A DNA stretch of 64,000 bases, taken from the NCBI GenBank assembly GCA_949126835.1, contig OX421507.1:27354822-27418821 (forward strand), given 5' to 3'. The stretch's first letter is position 1; each line of letters starts with the position of its first letter. Under the pieces are notes generated by a model. It saw only the letters and a program-made list of their open reading frames with translations, was not told the origin of the DNA and made no database searches. This DNA comes from Anisus vortex. Taxonomy: Eukaryota; Mollusca; Gastropoda; Planorbidae. Position numbers and translations under genes: made by a program. Shown piece after piece: positions 37,129 to 49,600 of the stretch.

Positions 37129-38203
37129 CATGTGGAACATGCCTAAATTCATCACTTATTCTATGAAGTTCCATTTATCTATGAATTTCAAAATATCTAA
37201 AATTGACCATTCCATGGCTTTTTTAAAAGTCAATATTACCTGCTTTTAGGTATCGTCAAAGCCGTGGTATTTCTTTTTAAGAGCTTATACTTCGGATAGA
37301 TCATCGTAGAAAGAGGTTAATTTGGGAACGGACACCAATAACTTTTACTTGCTAACGAGAATCTTGGGCTGAAAATCCTCAAACATATCTGCAACTTCCA
37401 TAAACGCTGTTGATCTAATCTGGAGTTCAGAATGAAAGCGATCAATACACTCCAACATCCCCCTACTACTTTCTTCTCGCATAGAAATTCCAGCATCTCT
37501 TAATTTTTCCCCTGCCATTTTCTTCTTGAATCTTAATCTTCTCTCTACCAAAATCCTATGTTGGTCTGATTTTATAAGTGCTTGTTCAATAGCATGCTTC
37601 CCTAATTGACTGCGCTTTTCGTGCAAAAATAATCTTAGGGCGTCTAGCTTGGTCACCCCTTTATCAAGAGTTATGTCTTTAGTCTGCAGGTACTGCTGTG
37701 TAAGATTAGCTACTTCAATTATATCAGCCCAAAGGTTAAGGCATGTAAAGTCCTTGTGCTGTACTTATTGTGTCCGAATTTTCCCGAGGATCACATAAAG
37801 CTTCAATCGCCTTAATGCATTCATCAAACTTGTCTTTCATTTGTTTAACAGCATCATGATGAGCGCTCCAACGTGTTGTAGGTAACTTTTTCAACGACAC
37901 CCCAGTGTGTTCAATTAGAACACCCCATCGATGAGTGGAAGCAGCAAAGAAGGAAAACATTCTCTCAAGGATATCAAAATTTTTTTATACTTGAAGCATT
38001 TTCGGTAAAAGAGTGTTGAGGGAATGGCCCACACATCCCTTAAAAATAGCTTTCTTGTTCTTTCTTTTTAAAATTGCTTGAAAACATCCATTGATTCCTG
38101 ACACTGTGGCAGCATTGTCGTAGCCTTGAGCTTTGCACATCATTATATCAAGTCCGTCACTTTTTAGAGTTTTAAGAATGTCAGCTTATTTTACCCCTTA
38201 GAG

Positions 38204-38551
38204 CAGGGGTCGGGAACCTTTTTGTCTTAGAGAGCCATTAATACCACATATTTTGAAAGCTAATTATGTGAGAGCCATACATTATGTTTAAAACTAAACA
38301 TTTAAGTAAATGTGTGCATTTTGTGTAATTTCAACACTAAAAGTACAATAATTATGTCTCTGAATTCTTTTGATGCTGAGCTGCAGTAGAATTTAACTAA
38401 TTTATAGAATGAAATATTGATATGCAATTAATATGTAGATCAAAAAGTAAAAAAAATATTTTTTCTTAATAATCGAACATTTTTCTGCGAGCCAGATGCA
38501 GCCATCAAAAGAGCCACATCTGGCTCGCGAGCCATGGGTTCCCGACCCCTG
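38204..38551. mobile_element. 348-bp hAT MITE, 8-bp target duplication
   Basis: Left end caggggtcgggaacc and right end ggttcccgacccctg are exact 15-bp inverted repeats. The flanks are ccttagag at 38196-38203 and 38552-38559. It is inserted in the ZMYM1-like transposase relic. Confidence 0.92.
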
Positions 38552-39414
38552 CCTTAGAGTAAAAAATCCAAGAAAGACTTCTCTCACTTCAAAATTCCTA
38601 CTTTGGATTAGCACATATCTGATCGCTTCAGACATTTGGTCAGTGTGTGATATATCAGGTGTGCTGCGGCCTTTATATCCATAACAAGATTTTTCTTTGA
38701 ACGGTTGACCAGTACATTTATAAATTCATTTTGATTTTTTTAGTGAAAGATAAGATACAGATGCTTTCCCTGTACATGTACTTATCTTTAGTCTCATTAG
38801 GGTGCTCTTTCAGCACTGGGTCATATTTGGAAAGCATCTCAACCATCCCAAGAAAGTTTCCTTCAACGAGGATTCCTCTGCGTTGTGGCCACAAAAAGCC
38901 AGATTTTGCTTAGCCAGAAACAATGTAATATCTAGCAACCTGTGTAGGATATCCCTCCACTTTTTCTTCTCAATTACCATTAAGACAAAATTGTTTTATG
39001 TAGTTTAAGTCCAGCTGCCAATGTTTTCCATTTTTCAAGACAACATTGGTGATCTTCAGATGTCTCATAATTATGTAGTTTTGGACTCAGTTTCCACCAC
39101 TTATCAAACCCATTAACAAATTTAGATGTTGTTTCGGTAATAACAACAGCAAATAATCTGCAGCAAAAACAGTATGATTTCTCACTGACAAGTCATAAAA
39201 CCATCCATGAACGCATTATTTTCTCGCCATTTTCTGCAACTGCAGATATCATCTGCCATCCGTTCTGTTATCGGACTAGACCAGCAGTGCGTGCTCTGTA
39301 AAATTATAAATTTTTTGATATTGTTTTTTTCATTCGGGTGTCACCCCCTGAGAGGGTGTCACCCGGTGCGGTCCGCACCCCCAACACCTCCCTCGGTACG
39401 CCGCTGTATTTACA

Positions 39415-40014
39415 ACTGTTTAACATAGATTATTTTAATCTTGTAATATTTAAATCTTGTAATGAATACTATAATGTTGGTTTTATATAAAGAAATAATA
39501 ATTAGTCAGTAATATTTGTTATATTACAAAACATAACCTGTTTGCAATTACTATTGAATCAAATGTGGAAACGTGTTTTAATTAAAGGGAGATAATTAAC
39601 CTGTTTTCTTTTTCCTAATAGTTGTATAAGGTTCTTTTTTTGTGTTATAAAATAATAAAAAGCGTGCTTTGCATAACTTTGATATAACCAAAGTGTAAAA
39701 AGCATTTGAAAATTTATTAATAGATTAAACTGCATAAACTACCCAGTTTGTATGATTACATGATATCTGTTACTCTCTACCATACTATGTAGACAATATT
39801 GAAATCCACGTCCATACCAAAAAAATCTTAAAGGACATCTCAGTTAAACTGATATCAAATAGAATTGACTACCAAATGATAATGCGTAGGCAAAAATTAC
39901 CATTTAATGAGAGGTATTTAGGCCTACATTAACATATTGTATTTGAACAAAGGGAAATACTCATTAGCGGCGTAAACAACAGGATGCTGCATAAAATTCG
40001 ACGGCCACATTTTG
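39415..40014. other. AT-rich stretch inside the outer hAT
   Basis: No coding region or transposon end recognised. Confidence 0.4.
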
Positions 40015-40570
40015 TAGGAGGTTGAAACATTCAAATACCCAGGGTCGTCAACCCTAACTAGAGAGGGAAGGTCGATAAAGGAAGTAAATTTTCGATTTAG
40101 CCTGGCCTCCTCCATCATGGTCAAACTATGGAAAATATGGAAGAGCTTTCCAATGAAAACAAAAATATACTCATCACTGGTACTTTCCGTGCTTTATATG
40201 GCTACGAAAGTAGGACGCTGAACAAAGGCAGCAAAATGCAGAGGCTTAGAGAAGAATTCAGGCCCTTGAGAACAAATGCTACAGAAAGTTGTTAGAAATA
40301 CGCTATCAAAAAAGAAAAACAAATGAATATGTCTTTCTCCAGATCCATAATCTAGCAGGGAAACAGAAGGCACTCATTTCAACTGTAAAACGACGAAAAC
40401 TCGGATGGTTTCGTCATACTGTACAAAGAACAGTGGAAGGAGCACGCAGCAAAGGTCGCCAGAAAAAGAATTGTTTGGATAACCTGAAACAGTGGACCGA
40501 ACTACCTCTTGATACGCTTCTGCAAACGGCTTCTGACCGGGACGAATGGAGAAATCTGGTTACGCGCACC
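40015..40570 (+). mobile_element. LINE RT C-terminal fragment (RTE-like), continues at 43752-43810
   Basis: With frameshifts, encodes EVETFKYPGSSTLTREGRS, SIMVKLWKIWKS, NEYVFLQIHNLAGKQKAL, STVKRRKLGWFRHTVQ, GRQKKNCLDNLKQWTELPLD and ASDRDEWRNLVTR. It is interrupted at 40570 by another LINE; its tail resumes after the second ctggttacgcgcacc at 43752. Confidence 0.85.
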
Positions 40571-43500
40571 CACTCCCCGGCCTGGGGCTATGCTTTACAC
40601 AACAACTCTGGGCATTTGGTTGAGGAGATTTGCAATAACTCTACTCTAGTTTTGTTGCAAGACGTAGAGTCCCCCCCCCCCCAACCCTGCTTCAAACAGG
40701 GAACTGGAGCGAATCGAGGCCAGACCTCACACTCGTGAGCGCTGATCTGGTAGGAAGCACCTCATTCCAAGTGCTAAGGGACGTTGGAAGTGACCACTTG
40801 CCCGTCTTGGTCACCGTCAATCTCAGAAAAACGAGCAGCGATCCCAGCGCACCTAGGAAATGGATCTTTTCAAAAGCACGTTGGGTCGAGTACAGGCAGG
40901 CTACCGACACTGCCCTCGAAAAAGTGCGAGTAGATTGTAGTAGAAATGTCAACTCAGCGTATGGTGAGTTCGTACAAACCATTCAGGGAGCGGCCAGAAG
41001 GACAATTCCTAGATCATATGCCAAACGCGAGTTCAGACCATATTGGACATCGGCCTTGGAAAGGTTAGTCCGACAGAGAAGAGCTGCTAGAAGGAAGGCT
41101 AGCAGAAGGAAAACGGCTGAGAGTCGTAGGGAGTTCAACAAGCTGACAGCTGAAGTAAGAGAGGCGATATCGGAGGCAAAGTTAGCCAAATGGACCGATA
41201 CTTGCGGGAAGCTGGATCTAGCCGACAGCCGAAAGACATGGAACCTCTTGAACCACCTAGAGAGGGCTGAGACTGCTAGGAACGCAGTGCCCTCTCAGAC
41301 CGGTACAGAGCCATTGGTTACGGACGCCAAGAGAGCTCAGAAGCTAAACGTACACTTCTCAAGCGTAGGGAAGACAGGTGGGAAAACGAGTGTGTCTAAG
41401 GAAACGGAGGCAAGGGAAAACTCTTAGAACTTATCAACCGAACATGGTCCGATGGTGTCCTCCCAGCACTATGGCGAAGTGCAGTGGTAGTCCCGATCCT
41501 GAAAAAGGGGAAGGATCCGGGACAGGCCGATATCCCTCACATCGTGTGTTGGAAAGGTAGCTGAGCGGATGATCAATCGGAGGCTTGTGAGGTACCTTGA
41601 GGAAAAGGAGCTGATCACGCCTGCGCAGGCGGGTTTTCGAGCCAAAAGAAACTCGATGGACCAGGTGACGCTCTTGGTGCAAAAAATGGCGGACGGATTC
41701 CAGCTCAAGGGGTCCACATTGGCAGTATTCCTGGATTTTAAACAGGCCTACGACAGGGTCTGGCGGCCGGGTTTGTTGTTGAAGCTACAGAGGTTAGGTG
41801 TCACCTCAAACATGTACAGATGGATTAGCGGCTTCCTAGCCGAGCGTACGGTGGCAACTCGTTTTGGGAAATCGATCTCCCGGAAACGGACCTTGGAGCA
41901 AGGATTGCCCCAAGGGTCGGCCGTCTCATGTACACTGTTTCTAGCCTTTCATCAACGACCTACCGAACTATCTTGGATGCTCGAATCTGCTATTAGCGGA
42001 CGACCTTGTGATATGGAAAACGGGAAGGGATGCCACTGCTCTCGTCCCTCCAGCAGGATCTCTCTATCACCTCCTGCTTTTCTAAGTTGTGGGGTCTAGA
42101 GGTAACCTGCCTAAAAACAGTTTACTCACTCTTTACCCTGGGAATAGATATCCTCAAGGAACCGATCAGGCTGAAGATTGGTGACCAGGTTTTGCGGAAC
42201 GATCCCAAACCGGTCTATTTGGGAGTGACACTAGACCAAAAGCTATCAATGTATGACCATGTAAGGATAGTTCGAGAGAATGCCTCTTCCAAGCTGAACA
42301 GCGTCAAAAGACTGGCCAGTACGAGCTGGGGCGCGAAGGCGAATGTGCTAAGGACCCTCTACCTAGGAGCGGTAAGGTCCCAGATAGATTACAGCCTCCC
42401 TGTACAAATCTACGCCTCAAAAACCGCTTTGGGGACGCTAGAATCGGTACAGAACCGAGCCCTCAGACTGATATGTGGAACTTTCAGGACAGACCCAACG
42501 GCTGCGGGAGAAATCATGGCAAACGTACCTCCGCTCGGCACGAGAAGAAAGAGAGCCGTTATCTCTGCTTACAAGCGGTATAAGCGGCTAGAGGAAAGCT
42601 CGCCACACAGAATCATGGTCGATTCGTGGGTGGCTAGACGTAGGATCACGATGCAGTCGTTCATGAATCACGCAACGAGCCTATGCTCAGAGATCGGGCT
42701 CCCGGGGGACCGCATGCCCCTGGGCATGGGAGCCAGCTTTCCTCCGCACATGTCCCCCTTTCTTCCAGATGTACGAATGCATTTGACGGACCCCAAAGTC
42801 GGAAAAAACAGCAGCTGCGCTTAGAAGCTTGCTACCGCCCTGGAGACGGTACACTCCTACCAGGACTGCATCAAAGTGTTCACTGATGGCAGCGCCACCG
42901 GTGGCACCGAGAAGCGGGCCGGATACGGAGGACTTGTGCTGTACCAAGGGGTGGGTACTTGAAGAGAAGTGTTGCAAGAGCCCTGTGAGGCAATCTGCAG
43001 CTACGAGGCAGAAATGGAGACCATCAGACACCACGCAATACGGCAATCGGGACAAGGTTTGATGACGAGTCGGAGGCGACAGCCGACATCGTTGTCTTTA
43101 CTGATGCGCTCTCTGTCCTTCAGGCCATCGACGGCCTGGGAACGTGGCCCGAACGACTCTTCCGAACGCTAAAGGCTATCTCGGACCTGATCTCTAGGCA
43201 CGGAGCCAGTGGATCCCGAGTCATGCAGGGGTTCCTGGAAATGAGATAGCGGACTCCCTGGCCAAGAGGGGGTCCCTGCAGGCACCAGTGCTAGACGAAC
43301 CAATATCGATTGAGAGCACAATACGACTGATTCGGGATTGGGAAACCAACCAGTGCTATAGTAGTTGGGATAACTCGGACATGGGCCGAGGTGTCTGGCA
43401 ACAACTGAAGAGACCCAACCGAGCCGATCCGTGGTGGAAACTCCGCAGGGGAGAGTCTTCAACAATTGATCAGTTCCGCACGGGACACTGTCCAGTAGGG

Positions 43501-43751
43501 GCCTACTTTAACAGACTGAGACTCCTAGAAGATTCGCGGTGTAGAATCTGCAGAGAGGCGGTGGAGACGGTCAATCACGTGCTTGCAAGTTGCCCCGCCT
43601 TGCAGGAGTTCAGAGTGGATGGGGACGGCCAAGCGTTTGCGCCGACCCTATATGGGAGTTTGTCACAGCTACGTGACACAGCAAAATTCGTTCTCCGAGC
43701 CCTAAGAGAGTAATCTCGGCTCGCAATCTCGTTGAGATATGGAGGTCAAAC
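40571..43751 (+). mobile_element. I/Nimb-like LINE with RT and RNase H, 5'-truncated, inserted into another LINE
   Basis: Flanked by a 15-bp target duplication, ctggttacgcgcacc, at 40556-40570 and 43752-43766. Domains in order: end of the APE endonuclease (LRDVGSDHLPVLVTV), then a linker with SALERLVRQRRAARRKASRR. The RT follows (AQAGFRAKRNSMDQVTLLVQ, AVFLDFKQAYDRVWRPGLLL, EQGLPQGSAVSCTLFLAF, decayed LLADDLVIW, YLGVTLDQKLS). RNase H comes next (VFTDGSATGGTEKRAGYG; VPGNEIADSLAKRGSL), then a C-terminal cysteine-histidine motif (CRICREAVETVNHVLASCPA). A deletion lies near 41400 and several frameshifts are present (about 41940, 42830-43250). Nimbus of Biomphalaria belongs to this broad group; exact clade not tested. 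Confidence 0.9.
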
Positions 43752-44055
43752 CTGGTTACGCGCACCATTGTAGTACCCCCACGACGAAAGTCACGGGTCT
43801 GGGGATAATAATGATTTAATTTAAATGCAAATAAAAGGATAATAATCACGAACACATATATAAAACGCTTTAACGATTTTCGCTATAAATCTCATTTGCT
43901 GTAGGACTTGATTTTAGTACGGAGTTAAATTAATTGTACAATAAAAAAAAAGTATAATAGAGCAGGTTGACTTTAAGATTGTTGGCACGCTGAATGATTT
44001 AAAAATCATAGTTTGGCACACAATTATCAAAAGGTTGCCGACCCCTGGTCTAGTT

Positions 44056-44329
44056 AATTGACGGAAGGCGCAAAGTTATGATCTTATATTACCAATTCTT
44101 CCAAGCTTTTGAGTTTTGAGCACCGTTTAGCACTTTCATCATTTATTGTGATTTTTACATTTCCGTACATAATAGGGGAAGCCAGTATTTTTTTAAAAAA
44201 ATACTAAGGCCTTTTTCTGTTTATCAGTAAGTGTATCTATTTTATACCTTTTAGGCCTATATATTTATATATATATATAAGCATAAATTATAAATGGACA
44301 TGCATACAAGGTATAGATCAGACTGTAAT
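44056..44329. other. AT-rich spacer
   Basis: Short stretch between the outer hAT and the next LINE, with a (ta)n run near 44262-44280. Nothing else recognised. Confidence 0.4.
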
Positions 44330-45215
44330 AAATAATGGCTCGATCTAAATCATCACCAATAAGTGTAAACTTAGGAGCTCCATAGGGAACTATTCTATGG
44401 TCCTACATACAATATCCATACAATATCTAATTTATAGTAGGGCCTAATGACTTACCCAATCGCATCCACACAGGAACAAAAGTAATGTTATTTGCAGATG
44501 ATTGTATCATTTATACAGTAATAAAGACATAAAAAGATAGTAAACTCTTACAAAATACCTGGATGAAGTGGGCCTACGTAAGAGTAATAATAAATGATAA
44601 ATTATCTTTGAATCCATATTTTGATTAAGAAATTGAATAATCTAACAAAACATCAGGAACTTTTACAAATGTAACAAGAACATACAACTCAAATGCTATA
44701 TCACTTTTGTTAGACCTATCTATAATATGCATCTTCTGTATGGGGCCCATCAACTAAAGAAACATTAAAATAATTAGAACAAATTCAGAAAATAGCTGAA
44801 AGGTTCATTTCTAGCGAATTTTTACAACTGACAAGAGTAACACAAATGGTTAAATTACTAAACCTAGAAATACTAGTGGCCAGAAGGGCAACGAGCAAAT
44901 TAAGTAGGTTAGTAATAATGCGTAAGGCATTTGAAATCTTATTTAGAAATAGGCCTACAACACAGGGACAATCTGTCACAATGCTCAGTTAAGGACGATA
45001 CTTTTTCCTTATCTCTTATGCGAGAACAAATACATACAAGTACTCTTTCTTCCCGAGTGGCATTCGGGCATGGAATGGGTTACCTGGACAAACCAGGAAA
45101 ACCTATAACTATTAACATCATCAAAAACATTAATAGAAATGCAGGACGAGAGTCAAACTAAGGATGTATGACGCAATAAGCTTCTTTATAAAAGGAGCGT
45201 CTGTAATGTACAGAC
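44330..45215 (+). mobile_element. LINE copy, same family as 23066-24190, with internal deletion
   Basis: Plus strand encodes a decayed SKSSPISVNLGAP...GTI, HTGTKVMLFADDCIIYT (catalytic FADD), VIINDKLSLNPYFD, KLLNLEILVARRATSKLSR and a C-terminus LSSRVAFGHGMGYLDKPGK in a shifted frame. It ends with the tail aaggagcgtctgtaatgtac at about 45190-45212. Confidence 0.82.
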
Positions 45216-45239
45216 TTTAAACCTCACTTCACCGGAGTG

Positions 45240-46185
45240 ATTGAATCGAGACTAATCTCTTAGGATTCGGAGGACAAACACACTTGTACTACGTAGCACA
45301 GCTAAATCACCGTTTAGGTTCGGTGTAAACCGTTGACCATTCCCATCCACTCTTTCCTCCTGCAAGGCAGGACAGTCTAAAAGCAAATGCTCGACCGTCT
45401 CTTCTGCTACAAAGCAATGTCGACACCGCGAAACGAAATTGGGCCTAAATCGTCCGAAATAGGCGCCAATAGAACAGTGTCCTGTCCGGAACTGGGCAAT
45501 GGTTGCCTGTTCTCTCCTGCGGAGTTTCCACCACGGATCAGCTCGATTTGGCCGTTTTAGTTGCTGCCACACACCTCGACCCTTGTCAGACTCGTCCCAA
45601 TTCTTCCACCATTGTCTTGACTCCCACTCACGTATTGATCTGCGGGAACTCTCAAAGGTGGACGGACCCTCCGGAGTGGGTATTAGGGATCCCTTCTTGG
45701 CCAAGGTATCCTTTATCTCATTGCCAGCGACTCCTGCATGACCTGGAATTCACTGCAAAATGACCTTCACCTCGTACCCGAGGATCAGGTCGGAAATAGC
45801 AGCCAACAGTCGGACAAGCAGATCGGGCCATGACCCCAAGCCGTCGATAGCTTGGAGTACTGAAAGCGCATCGCTTCTGTTCGCATGCCAGGGCGCGGCC
45901 ATCAATGTTCAGCTCGATCGGCACTTTGAGGATATCGATTCCAAGGGTAAAGAGCGAGTAAACTGTTTTTAAGCACTTTACCTCCATACCCCAAAGCTTG
46001 GCGTAACAGGCTACTGCGTTCAAATCCTGCTGGAGGGTCCGCTGAAGAGCAGGTTTTTCCCTCCCGGTCGACCAGACCACAAGATCGTCCACGAAAAGCA
46101 GCGACCAGCTTCCCAGATAGTTCGGCAGATCATTGATAAAAGCTAGAAACAATGTACAGGACAGTGCAGAGCCCTGTGTCAATCT
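45240..46185 (-). mobile_element. I/Nimb-like LINE fragment, RT joined directly to RNase H by deletion
   Basis: Minus strand: TQGSALSCTLFLAFINDLPN, LLFVDDLVVWSTGREKPALQ (FVDD instead of FADD), KLWGMEVKCLKTVYSLFTLG, then, within about 100 bp, the RNase H region and KKGSLIPTPEGPSTFESSRR. The C-terminal CRHCFVAEETVEHLLLDCPA motif and a stop at 45252 follow. It is the same family as 40571-43751, which has about 1 kb more between these parts. Confidence 0.85.
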
Positions 46186-46637
46186 TTGCTACAAGATAAT
46201 ATCAGAAATCTATCAATCTATTTATCAATGAATCCATCAATCAACTATTTTATTTTGTTTAGGCCAATCTGACTCATTGTTTGAACATCTATTTGCTGTC
46301 TTATTGGATTTTTTTTGCCTGTCTGGCCCAGTCTGTCTATGTATCACTGTCGGTTGGACTAAAATATAGATCTACTGGCCTGTTTGTAAGTCTGGCTAAC
46401 CGTCACCTTGTCAGCCTGCTTGTCTGTCTATAGTCTATACTATCAATAGATTATGTCGTACACAGAAGTGTTACCACACGTTATAATAACCACCCATGTA
46501 GGCTTATTTAATGTACGCCTATAGGTTAAACTAAAAATGTTTTTTTCATTTTTCTTTAGAACATCCTAATGCTGAAGTAAAGCTATTTCTATCATATTTT
46601 CTACCAGCTTCAAACTTCAAACCATATCGCAAGTACC
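46186..46637. other. Spacer upstream of the three-exon candidate gene
   Basis: Contains tctatc-rich low-complexity DNA at 46190-46450. ttctttag|aacatcc at about 46551-46566 could be an acceptor of a 5' UTR exon leading to the ATG at 46638. Otherwise nothing is seen. Confidence 0.4.
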
Positions 46638-49600
46638 ATGGTAGGCAGTGGCTATGATTGTCCTGAAATCGCCTACACAGAACCAACTCCGGCATGGTTA
46701 CACAGGTTAGTCGCACATTGAAACCTTTGAGATACAAGAATAAAGCTATGTGGCGCTCGCCTTCGTAATTCATAAACTGTTGCTTTACAAAATAAAATTA
46801 TTACACAGAAGCCCCCACCCCTTTCCCTGTCCCGCCAACATATTTGTTAATACATTGCTGCGTAGCCTACATCTATCAAGTACTCTTTTTTCCCGAGTGG
46901 CACTCGGGCATGGAATGGAATGCCTGAACAAACCAGGAAAACCAGTAACTTAACATCATTTAAAACATCAATAAAATGCAAGACTAGACTAGGACCACGG
47001 ATGAGCGTAGGATGCAATAATCTTCTTTATAGAAGGAGCGTCTGTAATGTATAAGTTTTCTATCATCGGTACGACTGCACAGCTATGCTACATCATATCT
47101 ACATCTAAACGTCCCCCTAGTCTTTTAGACCGTACTTAGTTTCGGGTTTGAATCTTGGTGAAGGTTATAATTTTTCCCGGGTCTGATGGTGCCCCAGACA
47201 CTACCTACGGGTCTGATGGTGCCCCAGACACTACCTACGGGTCTGATGGTGCCCCAGACACTACCTACGGGTCTGATGGTGCCCCAGACACTACCTACGG
47301 GTCTGATGGTGCCCCAGACACTACCTACGGGTCTGATGGTGCCCCAGACACTACCTACGGGTCTGATGGTGCCCCAGACACTACCTAGATGTGATGGATG
47401 TCTACCTGACAGTTTTTGGATATAAGTAAATGTTGCTTAGCATTGTGCTTGCTACGTAATCACCTTGTATGACATGCCCACCGAAACTTGTGAACGCTGA
47501 TTCACACGCACTATATATCTAATCGGTATGACAGTGAGACTAGACTTCCTTACTTACCATTCAGGACTTTTTCTAAATTTAATATTTGTTCTTACAAAAT
47601 GTTGAACTTTTAATCATAAGCTGCATCGGTTATTGTAGTGTAAGTCTAATTAAAGTTAATCTGGCCAACGACATATAATCACTAAAAGGGAATTGGCTTC
47701 TTTGTAAATGTGTCAATTAACTTCATAAACTTTAGTTGTTGGACCTATTAGCAATGACAGCTTTACACTTTTTTTCTAAACATTGCACACCACCTAGCTG
47801 GGGACTGGATTACGAGGGCGTCTTGAGGCGAGGTGACGAGCTGCAGCAGCGGAAACATCAGATACTCAGAAGTCGACTCCCATGTGCAGCCACGTTATTT
47901 GACGTTCAGAATCAGGTTCGAAAACCAAAGCTATTGTTTATTATCTGCTTAAGAGTTATTGTAGCTTTATACTAATGTGTTTTCAATTCAATAAACTATT
48001 ATTCTATAAAATTAGCAAGAATGTGTTATGGGGTATGTTGTCACATTGGTTGCGATTACAAAGGCACATTTTTGCGCCAACGTTGGACTATTGAACCAGT
48101 ATGATGTTAAAAAAACAACAACTTGTGATTCATTGGGCATGCGAGTCTCAAATACAGTTCGAGCTCTAAAACTCTGCCTTACACAAATTCAGATCAGCTA
48201 AGCTGTTTAGAGACTTAAGCGCAACTTAAGCGCAACTTTAGCGCAACTTAAGTGGAAGTAGCAAATAAAAATGTGCCTCCGTTCATCATCAAGACTTTAA
48301 AGGCAACTCCTCGTAAAATGTGGAAGAGAAAAAAACAAGGTCTTCAGAAATGTATAGAACATTCCCAGTGAAAAAGAGACTGAAATTGGATCTTATTTCC
48401 ATAAACGAAAACTATAACTGTGCAGATGACTTTGAGTTTTCCGTGACAGTTATAATGCCTATGTTTCGGATGGGAGTAAGAAAATGATAAAGCAATCTGG
48501 ATGGTACTCATATCAGTCTCCAGCACCAATCCTAATTAATATGTGTACATAGAATATTGTTTTTGTGACGAAAAAAAAAAGGACGAGGATGTTGACTTTG
48601 ATGTGTGTTCACTGAACTGTCCCAAGAGAAGATACAATTTTTCCACTCCAAAATGAGTACAATAACTGAAACGAATAGAAGTTTTCTTAGTACGTGACAT
48701 TGTGCCTCATGTTATGTGTCAGCTCACCTCAGTATGGGCGAACATTGTGCCTCATGTTATGTGTCAGCTCACCTCAGTATGGGCGAACATTGTGCCTCAT
48801 GTTATGTGTCAGCTCACCTCAGTATGGGCGAACATTGTGCCTCATGTTATGAGTCAGCTCACCTCAGTATGGGCAACATTGTGCCTCATGTTATGTGTCA
48901 GCTCACCTCAGTTTGGGCGAACTTGTCACAACCACAATCGAACCATTTTTTGTTTGTTTTGCTTTTCAAATATTCCATTTGTATTGGTGTATTTGTTTTA
49001 ACATTCTAAACACACTGAGACTTATATCAATCTAGATTGAGTTTTAACAAATATACTAGTTGTGACTTGTAGTCAGTCATGTGTGAGCTATTAATGACAC
49101 ATGTGCCCAATACGAGGATGTGTGTGTCGTGGTCGACGCCAATCAACGTTTAAAAATCAAACAACCAACAAAGTTCCAGTGTAATAAAACACATATTTAT
49201 ATGAATTTGTACAGACGATATCGTTGGCTTAGTCCGCAGAGAAACTATTACTCCTACTTTCATATTGATACGATCAATGCTCATCAAACAAATAGTCACA
49301 AATCAATATTAAATCGACAGACTTGGCTGACTGGCCTCCACCAAGCCTAGAAAACACTCGTTCTGAATACAAATGATTTTAAACTTGACTCTTTATCTTC
49401 ATCGAGACTGCTATAAAAAACAGAGAAATTTGAAAGGTTAAACATTAATTTGAACTCTCCTTCTCTGATTGATAATTCAGCAATCCCGTTTCCGAAATTT
49501 TAGTGGTGTTTGTCCGTTTAGGATGGATCTAGTTTATTATTGCTATTATTGTTTTTACTGTATTGTCTTCAATTTTCAATGTGACATGTTTTTTTTTCTG

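Larger units (their letters stand above)
35413..39406 (-). mobile_element. Nested hAT element with ZMYM1-like transposase relic, 8-bp target duplication
   Basis: Left end cagtaacgttccgaggg and right end ccctcggtacgccgctg are inverted repeats, flanked by tatttaca at 35405-35412 and 39407-39414. The minus strand holds transposase pieces: MVEMLSKYDPVLKEH (about 38810), a CQGYDNAATVSGINGC-like segment (about 38110), MFSFFAASTHRWGVLIEHTG and LPTTRWSAHHDAVKQMKDKF (37736-37960), and MTKLDALRLFLHEKRSQLGK onward (37345-37656). These match the hAT lineage that gave rise to ZMYM1-type proteins. It is broken by the insertions at 35902-37128 and 38204-38551 and by stops. Confidence 0.82.
31807..44047. mobile_element. 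Outer hAT transposon, greatly enlarged by later insertions
   Basis: The left end taggggtcagcaacct and the right end aggttgccgacccctg are inverted repeats with two mismatches over 16 bp. Both are flanked by the same 8 bases, gtctagtt, at 31799-31806 and 44048-44055. Without later insertions the element would be short. It now contains hATs at 32276-35192 and 35413-39406 and LINEs at 40015-43810. Its own coding remnant is at 32095-32275. Confidence 0.85.

Noticed and set aside
37345..37960. ZMYM1-like host gene
   Set aside because: The frames lie inside a hAT with 8-bp target duplication, are broken by insertions and stops, and match transposase order.
47155..47425. GSDGAPDTTY repeat protein
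   Set aside because: By-product of a 30-bp minisatellite inside a SINE; two frames are equally open and no gene context is present.
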